A DNA stretch of 34,385 nucleotides. It comes from Bacillota bacterium. Its GTDB lineage: Bacteria; Bacillota; Syntrophomonadia; Syntrophomonadales; Syntrophomonadaceae. The DNA lies in the NCBI GenBank assembly GCA_023395515.1, contig JAEWZB010000080.1, positions 1-34,385 of the forward strand, in the 5' to 3' direction. Below are positions 15,483 through 22,545 of the stretch, piece after piece (within the stretch, counting starts at the first letter, position 1; every line of letters starts with the position of its first letter). Under the pieces are notes generated by a model. It was not told the DNA's origin. It saw only the letters and a list, made by a program, of their open reading frames with translations, and did no database searches. Both the position numbers and the translations under genes were made by a program.

Positions 15483-15782
15483 TTAATCAACATTAGGCTT
15501 TTCAGCCTTCTTCCGTTCCTCTTCCTTTATCTTCTTTTCTGCTTGGTACTGTAGCCTCGTGCCCATAAGAACCCACCCCTAAATAAAGCATGCCGAGGAG
15601 ATTAATATCACCATATGGATTGGGCCGTTTATATAGAGGCCATAGACTATCATACCTATGGCCACAACCGTTCCCGGCATCCAGCGAGTAATGGTATCAT
15701 CTGATACACCTAATTTTCTTAACGTTAGGCCTATTATTAGTCCACTAATAACAATACATGATATCGTAACAACAATTATCAT
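15483..15782 (-). pseudogene. Small membrane protein, tandem copy 1, interrupted by an in-frame TAG
   Basis: Reads MIIVVTISCIVISGLIIGLT, then RKLGVSDDTITRWMPGTV, two further hydrophobic stretches, a TAG at 15579-15581, and continues in the same frame as MGTRLQYQAEKKIKEEERKK to PNVD and TAA. It aligns without gaps to the intact copy at 16026-16325; both are exactly 300 bases from start to stop. The TAG sits where copy 2 has Tyr (FIY versus FI-stop). It is probably a nonsense-mutated duplicate, though the 67-residue product ending at the TAG would keep most hydrophobic segments. ATG 15782 has GGAGGG eight bases upstream, as in copy 2. Confidence 0.75.
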
Positions 15783-15840
15783 TACAGAAACCCTCCATCG
15801 GTTGGCCATTTCATCAATAGTATAAAACATATAGTGCTAT

Positions 15841-15882
15841 CAAAAGGCTTTATATTAATAACGTTTTATAGAAAGTCACTTA
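15841..15882. repeat. Direct repeat, unit 1 (42 bp identical to 16381-16422)
   Basis: The 42 bases are identical at both sites and contain AACGTTATTAATATAAAGCC on the minus strand. In unit 2 they cover the RHS stop codon and the gap to the membrane-protein gene. The similarity continues through the downstream small gene, showing a duplication of the RHS 3' end plus that gene. Confidence 0.9.
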
Positions 15883-15912
15883 GATATCATATTTCCGTTG
15901 GCATCATAGGTG
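15879..15912 (-). pseudogene. 34-bp orphan fragment of the RHS core
   Basis: These 34 bases are identical to 17596-17629 inside the RHS gene, where they encode TYDANGNMISK, a YD repeat. Here the fragment is joined to the sequence that normally follows the RHS stop, giving ...MISK-TGA. It is the scar of a second RHS 3' end that has lost everything between this repeat and its stop codon. Confidence 0.85.
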
Positions 15913-16025
15913 TTGTCAATAGGACAGAAATTGTTGTCAGCAACCCCGCCACCATCACACGTTTATCCATAACCTCGTCCTCTTGACACTGTGACCGCAA
16001 AGAGTCCAATAAATTAAGCTCCATA

Positions 16026-16325
16026 TTAATCAACGTTAGTTTTATCCGTCTTTTTCCGTTTTTTTTGCCTACTTTTCTTGTCTGCCTGATATCGGAGATT
16101 TGCAGTAACAATAATCTTAGCATAGATAAAGCTAGCAGCGGAAACTAAAAGCACTATATGAATTGGCAAATTCTCGTACAATCCATAGAAAAGCATACCA
16201 AAAAACGAAACCGTAGCTGGCATCCAGCGAGTAATGCTATCATCTGGTACGCCTAACTTTCTTAGCGTTAGGCCTATTATTAGTCCACCGATAACCATAC
16301 ATGATATCGTAACAACAATTATCAT
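16026..16325 (-). CDS. Small membrane protein, tandem copy 2; candidate immunity protein of the RHS tip
   Basis: A 99-residue protein with two to three membrane segments (MIIVVTISCMVIGGLIIGLT, then around residues 37-50 and 55-76: TVSFFGMLFYGLY, IHIVLLVSAASFIYAKIIV) and a Lys/Arg-rich cytoplasmic-type tail (DKKSRQKKRKKTDK). GGAGGG lies nine bases before ATG 16325. I recognise no family. It starts 95 bases downstream of the RHS stop on the same strand and is duplicated with part of the RHS end, which is how immunity genes of RHS/WapA toxins behave. An integral-membrane immunity protein would fit a membrane-active tip. The role is inference. Confidence 0.6.
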   Translation of the reverse strand: MIIVVTISCMVIGGLIIGLTLRKLGVPDDSITRWMPATVSFFGMLFYGLYENLPIHIVLLVSAASFIYAKIIVTANLRYQADKKSRQKKRKKTDKTNVD

Positions 16326-16380
16326 TACAGAAAGCCCTCCATAGGTTGGTCATTTCAATTATAAAACAATATAATGCCAT

Positions 16381-16422
16381 CAAAAGGCTTTATATTAATA
16401 ACGTTTTATAGAAAGTCACTTA
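16381..16422. repeat. Direct repeat, unit 2
   Basis: Identical to 15841-15882; spans the stop codon of the RHS gene and the adjoining intergenic bases. Confidence 0.9.
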
Positions 16423-19400
16423 CCAATACCTCCAGGTATGAGAAAATGGGTCGGCAATTGTAAAACATAAATCAGCATAATTAAACCTGGGATAGTTGTA
16501 ATTATTAGAATGATAAGTATTAGAATTATTATATACATAATTATTGTTATAGTTATAAGAATTATAACCGGTTGAAAGATAAGGACTTGAGAAAGTGGCT
16601 ATCGCATAGTTATTAATGGGATAACTGAAATCCATCCTCGAGGAAAAACTATGTGACGGCCAGGTATAACCGGAATAATTCCCCCATCTCATATTATCCA
16701 TTGCCGAGCCCCAATCATAATTAGCCGCCTGAGCTCCGGAATAAGCTAGCCCCGCTGATCCAGCAAAATTAGCAATTCCTATTCTAGCTACATCCCAGGT
16801 AGTTAATGCAGCTTTACTAATATTCGCCCCCGGAATTAATCCCAGAGCACTTAGCCCTAAACCCATATAATTATCAGGAGTAGGATTCTTATATGTCCGA
16901 TAAACTTGTGTACCAAAGGCAGCAGAAGCAAATATTGTAGCTGTCCATAATAACGCAGATGAATTAATAAATAATGAAGCCAATCCCGTCAATCCCGCAG
17001 CCACTCCCAGAAGTACAGGCACAAACTTACCATCGGGGTCAACATAGCTTAGCGGTGAACTTTGAGCATACGCATAAGGAGTATGCCTAGTTGGGTCTAC
17101 ATCACCGTTTAATACGGGGTCCCGGCTAATAAACCGGCCAATCTCCGGATCATAATACCGGGCTCCGAAATAGTACAGCCCCGTATTGTCCATTTCCTTG
17201 CCAATAAATAGCATTATGTCACCGGTTCCCTCTGCTCTTATCACTGCACCAAATGGAGCATATTCCATCTCTGAAATGATATTTCCCTGAGCATCGGTTA
17301 GCGCTCTGGTGCTTCCCAGATGGTCATTATGAATATAGTAGGTTTGCCCGTTCATTACCTGAGCTACCCTGCCGCCCATGGCATAAATATGCTTTACGGG
17401 GTTACCGTCGGTTATGGTCAGTAAATATTGCAGGCCGGAGTTTACGTATATGGTGCCAGAACCGTTTTCCACTTTTTTGATTCGTACGCCATCGGCATCA
17501 TAGGTGTAGCGGCTGATTTCATCTCCGTTCAGAGTAACTCCCAACAGGCGGTTGGCGGCATCAAAGCTGTAGCCATATTCATCCTCACCAGCAGTCTTAG
17601 ATATCATATTTCCGTTGGCATCATAGGTGAATATTGTTTCTTCGGCGCTGAGCAACTGGTCAACCGAATCATATGCATAGGTTTGTTCCTGTCCATTTAT
17701 CGTTTGCGATGTCCGGTTCCCTATCTGGTCATAGCCATAGTTTTCGTTTTGATTTAGGGAGGGCATTTCTGCTTTTATCAGGCGGTTAAGGCCATCATAA
17801 GAGTATTTATTGTCATTGATTTTTACGATGTTTCCTGATTGATCATACCCGTAGGACAGGTTTAATATGGGACTTTCACTGGCAGAAAGCCTTCCCCGGC
17901 TGTCATAGGTGAAGTTTGTGCTTATGCCATTGTTATAGGTAATTGATTTGCTCTTTCCGGATGGATAGTAAGATATCCCTCCGCCGTGACTAGCATCCAG
18001 GAAGCCTTGAACCTCTGTCAGTTGATTACTGCTATTAAAGCGGTAAGTCAGGAAGCTGCTTTCGCCGGGATACTGTATTCCGGTCATATTTCCGGCAATA
18101 TCATACCGGTACTTGGTGGTGTAGGCAACCCCGTCAATAGTTTTAGTCTGGGATATTTTCCGTCCTAAAGCATCATATGTATACTGGGAAGCTGCCCCAC
18201 TGGCTGAAGCCAAGTCAGACAAACGGTTCCCCAAAAGATCATAGGTAAAAGCCGCATAACTGCCATCCTCATACTTGATTTTTAATAATTGCCCCAGACC
18301 GTTATACTCATACTCGGTAGTGTTCTTATCCTGCTTGGCCACTTGTTCTCCCGCATTGTTATACTTAAATTTCATAGGCGCAATCTTACTATCGGGATAA
18401 GTTATACTATTTAATCTACTCAATACATCATACGAATAGATGGTAGCCTGCCCATTTGCTTGAGTAACCTGGGTGCAGTTTCCTAGAAAATCATAAGCAT
18501 AATAGGTATTATAGACATCAGAGCTATCAAGGGCTGGCTTTTGTGTGACCTGGATGACTCTGCCTGCTATGTCGTTTTTGGTAATGCTGACATTTCCTTT
18601 AGGGTCCGTTACTGCTACTGTGCGTTCAGCATCGTTATAGTTCATGGATATACTGGTACCATCCGGCAGGCTCATGGATAATGGTCTTCCCGCACCATCA
18701 TATTGTGCCGTAAGCTTATTGCCTGCAGAGTCTGTAACTTCAGCTATCTGCCCGCTGGCATTGTAACTCCTGGTCTGTACTATTACCCCATTGAAATCTT
18801 TAACTGTTTTAATTCGCCCCAGAGCATCGTAACGATACTCGGTAGTGGCTCCACTTTCGGAAACAGTCCGCAATATGTTGTTGGCATCGTCATAAATGTA
18901 CTTTTTGATACCGGTTCCAGCTTCCACTGCGGGACTATTTACCGAGGTAACCCGGCCTAATTTATCGTATGCATAGGTGGTAGTATGTCCTAAAGCATTA
19001 GTTTCAGATATCTTTTGCCCGGTAAGATGATTATAAGTGTAACTGGTTATGCTTGAATTCGTATCATGTGCGGATCTGGTCACTTTGGTTTGGTAAGCAG
19101 ACCCGTACTCGGGACTGTATTCAAAAAATGTATTGCGCCTGCTCCCGTCTTCCATTTGAAGTTGTGCCGATATACAGTTGCCATAGGTATCATAAGTGTA
19201 GAAGGTAGTTATGGTACTGGCAGTACCATTTTTAGTATAGTGCTTTTTCTCCGCAGTCATATTTCCGTAAGAATCTATAGTATATTCTGTCTTTTGCTGT
19301 CCGGTTGCCCCTAGCTTTTCAATTTTTGCTACCTGATGATAACTGCCATAAGCATAGTTAGTTCTTACCCCATCAGGTGAAACCTGGCTGATTAAATCAT

Positions 19401-21159
19401 TATAATCATTATACTGCATGGAAGTGGTGATAACAGAGCTACCGCCACCACTGGAGTATGAAGTACTGCTAATTTTCTGCGGTGTTCCATTGGCAGCATA
19501 CTGGGTATCATTTACTGTATGGATGCCACTGCCTTTCTGTTCTCTTTTTATTTCCCGGCTGTCTGAATTATAGGTAGCAGTTGTAATAGTCCCATCAGAG
19601 CCGGTTATTTGGGTACTGAATGTATAGGTTGAAGGGAGATTATCTTTATTATAGCTGGGAAAACCGTCCGCTTCTCCCTGATAGGAGAAGGAGCTGTTAT
19701 TAACTGTGACACCATTAACCACTTCATTTCTGGATGTTACCTTAAAGTACTCCATTGAACCACTGCCGCCCAGGTTTTTTATACCTTTAGTGTAAGCATA
19801 ATTAGTTATAGCTCCTGTCGGGTGGTAAATTTTCACCAAATTGGCATACACATTAATGGCCTCTCTGGAAGTTCTGCTTAAAAAGTCAAAGGCCGCATTA
19901 TCCAGAGAATATTCGTATTCTGTCGTGCGATTTAAAGAATCAGTTACAGATGATAGAACCATCTTATCAGCGGAAACCTGTCCGAGATTATAGGTATAGT
20001 TTCTGGTTCCATCAGACACTATTACCCGGTCAGATAAATAAGTAATATTTACAGTTCGGCCAATAGTGTCTGTAATCCTCGAAATGCGAGCATAGCCACC
20101 AATCATGGTATGCTCAAATTTAATCGTATTGCCATAGCGGTCCACTATTCCTAATAATCTTCCGTCAGAGCCAAAAAACTCTTTCTTGCCATCTTTATAG
20201 CTCATCATATATTTAGATGCCATCTGTCCATTGGAAAAAGAACCGTTATCATTGTCGAAAATACGATCCTGCAATGAGTAGTCCTTTAAATGTGATACAC
20301 TGGTATAGTCCACCTGGGTAATATTGCCACTGGCAGAATGGTAAAAAAGGTTGTTGCCGTTATTTTCTACCCGTGGAAAGGCAAAGCTCCAACCACTTCC
20401 CAAGCCATTGGCATTATCCATGAAGGTATTGGGATCAGTGGAACTTATGTAATAGTAATCGGTATAGTAATCGTAATAACCGGGTGATATTTCTCCCCAT
20501 TTGTAGTCATAATAACCCGGATGATAATAAGAGGTATAACTACCAGGTATCCAAACCATATCGTAGCGTGCCGGTACCCATACCATTTCATAACGGCCGG
20601 GGTGACTAATGTAACCGCTGTGGAAGGTCATAGTTACGGGATCAAAATGAAATACCCATTCCAGCCTTCCAGGCACCCATACCCAATCAATACGGCCGGG
20701 AGTATAAACATAATCATAGTATCCAGGCACATATTTATATTCAGTCCAGCCCGTTACATAGGTCCAGGTATAACCATAGGAAGGCGGCACATAATACCAG
20801 TTAACAAACGATTTTTGAGTGGTTGTCATCTGATTTAGGTTAGCCTGCGAATTCCGATAGTAACGGCTAATTTCTAAATCGAGGCCATTGCGCCCAGGCA
20901 ATATTAAGTCATTTTCTTTTAGAACCAAGGCTCCATCTTCAGGGCGTATCTGCTCATTACGGTTGGCAAAATAATTATTAAATGGAGAAGAGTTATCTTT
21001 GCCATATTGGGCGGTAAGGGCTTCCAGCCCATTATCCTGGGACCAGACATCTTCAATTACGCGTGGGTCTGCTGCGAAAACCGGAGCAGGGATAACATTG
21101 CTGAAAATAAAGGTTAATAGAATAATAATACTGATAGACTGAAAGTATTTTTTATTCAC
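16420..21159 (-). CDS. Secreted RHS/YD-repeat protein with an unusual tip (WapA-like polymorphic toxin candidate)
   Basis: About 1579 residues counted from GTG 21159, which has GGGAGG eight bases upstream inside the end of the previous gene; GTG 21168 is an in-frame alternative without spacing. Order: signal peptide (1-29, ending PAPVFA); a linker; an aromatic Pro-Gly repeat (about 120-238, see 20446-20802); many YD repeats (for example TYDANGNMISK, YRYDALGRIKTVKD); the RHS-associated core with DHLGSTRALTDAQGN, LYYFGARYYDPEIGRFISRD and YVDPDGK (ending at 1378); then a 201-residue tip. Such cores form a shell around a C-terminal toxin. The tip starts with hydrophobic, Ala/Gly-rich helices and ends in an Asn/Tyr/Ser-rich segment (SYNYNNNYVYNNSNTYHSNN) and WRYW. 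I recognise no nuclease or deaminase motif in it. No transposon or type VI genes are near; Sec export is implied. Confidence 0.93.
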   Translation of the reverse strand: MNKKYFQSISIIILLTFIFSNVIPAPVFAADPRVIEDVWSQDNGLEALTAQYGKDNSSPFNNYFANRNEQIRPEDGALVLKENDLILPGRNGLDLEISRYYRNSQANLNQMTTTQKSFVNWYYVPPSYGYTWTYVTGWTEYKYVPGYYDYVYTPGRIDWVWVPGRLEWVFHFDPVTMTFHSGYISHPGRYEMVWVPARYDMVWIPGSYTSYYHPGYYDYKWGEISPGYYDYYTDYYYISSTDPNTFMDNANGLGSGWSFAFPRVENNGNNLFYHSASGNITQVDYTSVSHLKDYSLQDRIFDNDNGSFSNGQMASKYMMSYKDGKKEFFGSDGRLLGIVDRYGNTIKFEHTMIGGYARISRITDTIGRTVNITYLSDRVIVSDGTRNYTYNLGQVSADKMVLSSVTDSLNRTTEYEYSLDNAAFDFLSRTSREAINVYANLVKIYHPTGAITNYAYTKGIKNLGGSGSMEYFKVTSRNEVVNGVTVNNSSFSYQGEADGFPSYNKDNLPSTYTFSTQITGSDGTITTATYNSDSREIKREQKGSGIHTVNDTQYAANGTPQKISSTSYSSGGGSSVITTSMQYNDYNDLISQVSPDGVRTNYAYGSYHQVAKIEKLGATGQQKTEYTIDSYGNMTAEKKHYTKNGTASTITTFYTYDTYGNCISAQLQMEDGSRRNTFFEYSPEYGSAYQTKVTRSAHDTNSSITSYTYNHLTGQKISETNALGHTTTYAYDKLGRVTSVNSPAVEAGTGIKKYIYDDANNILRTVSESGATTEYRYDALGRIKTVKDFNGVIVQTRSYNASGQIAEVTDSAGNKLTAQYDGAGRPLSMSLPDGTSISMNYNDAERTVAVTDPKGNVSITKNDIAGRVIQVTQKPALDSSDVYNTYYAYDFLGNCTQVTQANGQATIYSYDVLSRLNSITYPDSKIAPMKFKYNNAGEQVAKQDKNTTEYEYNGLGQLLKIKYEDGSYAAFTYDLLGNRLSDLASASGAASQYTYDALGRKISQTKTIDGVAYTTKYRYDIAGNMTGIQYPGESSFLTYRFNSSNQLTEVQGFLDASHGGGISYYPSGKSKSITYNNGISTNFTYDSRGRLSASESPILNLSYGYDQSGNIVKINDNKYSYDGLNRLIKAEMPSLNQNENYGYDQIGNRTSQTINGQEQTYAYDSVDQLLSAEETIFTYDANGNMISKTAGEDEYGYSFDAANRLLGVTLNGDEISRYTYDADGVRIKKVENGSGTIYVNSGLQYLLTITDGNPVKHIYAMGGRVAQVMNGQTYYIHNDHLGSTRALTDAQGNIISEMEYAPFGAVIRAEGTGDIMLFIGKEMDNTGLYYFGARYYDPEIGRFISRDPVLNGDVDPTRHTPYAYAQSSPLSYVDPDGKFVPVLLGVAAGLTGLASLFINSSALLWTATIFASAAFGTQVYRTYKNPTPDNYMGLGLSALGLIPGANISKAALTTWDVARIGIANFAGSAGLAYSGAQAANYDWGSAMDNMRWGNYSGYTWPSHSFSSRMDFSYPINNYAIATFSSPYLSTGYNSYNYNNNYVYNNSNTYHSNNYNYPRFNYADLCFTIADPFSHTWRYW
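20446..20802 (-). repeat. Aromatic Pro-Gly tandem repeat inside the RHS protein
   Basis: About 119 residues with a period near 9-10: units such as YKYVPGYYDYVY, YTPGRIDWVW, VPGRLEWVF, HPGRYEMVWV, VPARYDMVW, IPGSYTSYY, HPGYYDYKW and SPGYYDYYT. The pattern is aromatic-hydrophobic-[PV]-G-[RY]-[YIL]-[DE]-aromatic. Nearly half of the residues are Tyr or Trp. It stands between the N-terminal linker and the RHS core and is not part of the YD repeat. Confidence 0.8.
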
Positions 21160-21164
21160 CCCGC

Positions 21165-21527
21165 TCACCTCCCACTTTGTGCTGAAGGTAAGCCCTGAAC
21201 CTTTATTCCCAGCTTATTGAAAACCTCCTGCCAATCTGAATATACTAACCGGAGTCTGATAATTTCCTCAAAGGGTTTATTCGTCCCTAGGGATAATTCT
21301 CCGGCAGTCCTAATATCGCTTAGTTTCAAACCATTATTATTAAGAAGTGAGTTAACAAAAGCGGCATCCAAATTGTATCGGGTAACTAAGTCATCAAGTG
21401 ACATTGAGATATCCGCGGAAGAGGTTTGGCTAATAATCTCCCCCCAATCCTTACCCTCCTGCTTTAGCTCAAGGGCAGTTTCAACATTAAATCCATATTT
21501 GGAAGCCAGAGAATCAGCAACAAACAC
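21165..21527 (-). pseudogene. Helical-repeat segment without a credible start; probably the frameshifted 3' part of the next gene
   Basis: The frame opens after a TGA near 21616 and encodes SRLTLEQFNQLIEIYSAEDV and then FVADSLASKYGFNVETALEL...DWGEII, the same ~50-residue repeat found three times in the gene at 21596-22456. The repeat starts about 20 codons before the first possible start (GTG 21527), which has no ribosome site. No ATG, GTG or TTG lies earlier in the frame. One extra T in the TTTT at 21598-21601 (minus strand) would fuse it in frame to the upstream gene, giving one protein of about 430 residues. It runs up to the RHS gene, whose ribosome site lies in its last codons. Either a frameshift mutation, a sequencing error or recoding. 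Confidence 0.65.
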
Positions 21528-21595
21528 ATCTTCGGCTGAATATATTTCAATTAATTGATTGAATTGTTCTAAGGTTAACCTTGATATACTTCCAT

Positions 21596-22456
21596 TTAAA
21601 ATTCGATTATTATTGTGTCATCAGTGGCCGGGTATTCAAATTCTTCTAGGTTGGGCCCTGATGTAATGCCAAATGACTTGGGTTTTACTTTAACAATATT
21701 ACTAACAACCTCACCCCAGTTTTTGCTGTCAGCCTTCATATTAAGTACTTCCTCAAGAGAACGGTTATGTTTGCGGGCAATAGCATCGGCTCTTAAAACA
21801 TCTTTAACGTCATAGCCTTCAGATAGGTATTGATTTACAGTATCAGCTGACAGTCCCTCTGGTGATTCGTCTTTTTTCCCTTTTCCCTTTTCTTTAAGAA
21901 AGCTAATCTCGTGTTTCTTGGTATCCTTCTCTTTCTGTTCCTTGTTGGATCTTTCCAGGGCAAAATCACTGTCAATATCCTGCCATTTTTTATTGCCTTT
22001 TTTATATTCGAGGACATTTTCTACTGATTTGTCATAACGCCAAGCCATGGTAAAGGCTTCGGATATATCATTCAAACTATGGCCTTTGGCTTGAAGGTCT
22101 TTTACCTTCTTTTTGTCGATACCAGGAGGTCTTTTGCCAATATCGTCTTCGCGCTTTAATACTTGGTCTGGAGCTTTTTTGTTTATTACTTCCGGCCAAG
22201 ATAAACCGCGAGCTTTTTCACTCAATAAAGTAGATACTGAAATCTGTGTCTTACCGCTGATAGATTGGGCAGTATAAATATCAGACAGTTCATAACCCTG
22301 GTCCTGATATTTTTCTATCTGTTCCTGGGTAAGCTTATTAGTTTCGTTATTGTCAGAACCGTTGTTAGGCTTGGCAGCTATGGTTGTGCCTCCAATAATT
22401 AAACATGCTACTACAGTCACCAAAACCATGAATACCGTTTTCTTGGATAACTTCAT
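21596..22456 (-). CDS. Secreted protein of ~50-residue helical repeats
   Basis: 286 residues as read: a signal peptide (KTVFMVLVTVVACLIIGGTT, cleavage near TTIAA) and three repeats of about 50 residues. Shared pattern: L[TS]xxQ[IV]xxYxxxGYxxxD[IV]xxAxxxAxKxxxxVxxxLxxKxxxxxWxEV[IV]. Examples are YQDQGYELSDIYTAQSIS...LSWPEVI and YLSEGYDVKDVLRADAIARK...NWGEVV. Between repeats two and three is a Lys/Glu-rich linker. I do not recognise a named family. It sits between the Ig-like protein and the RHS gene in the same direction, 89 bases after the former. GGGGGG lies seven bases before ATG 22456. The last residues (DDTIIIEF) likely precede a frameshift, see 21165. Confidence 0.7.
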   Translation of the reverse strand: MKLSKKTVFMVLVTVVACLIIGGTTIAAKPNNGSDNNETNKLTQEQIEKYQDQGYELSDIYTAQSISGKTQISVSTLLSEKARGLSWPEVINKKAPDQVLKREDDIGKRPPGIDKKKVKDLQAKGHSLNDISEAFTMAWRYDKSVENVLEYKKGNKKWQDIDSDFALERSNKEQKEKDTKKHEISFLKEKGKGKKDESPEGLSADTVNQYLSEGYDVKDVLRADAIARKHNRSLEEVLNMKADSKNWGEVVSNIVKVKPKSFGITSGPNLEEFEYPATDDTIIIEF

Positions 22457-22545
22457 ATCCTAACCCCCCATTTAATATCAAATTTTTATTTTTACCCATT
22501 TATTTGTTTTTAAATTTTTAGTACTGCTATTTCAGTTTGAAAATA

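Noticed and set aside
15887..16123. Minus-strand 78-codon frame overlapping the intact small membrane gene
   Set aside because: It lies mostly antiphase inside that gene and ends in the RHS scar; the only part with a ribosome site (27 codons from MDKRV, about 15970) is too short to support.
21590..21605. Programmed -1 frameshift between the two repeat frames
   Set aside because: The bases GAA TTT TAA do not form a standard X XXY YYZ slippery heptamer, and no downstream stem is obvious; a simple one-base loss explains it better.
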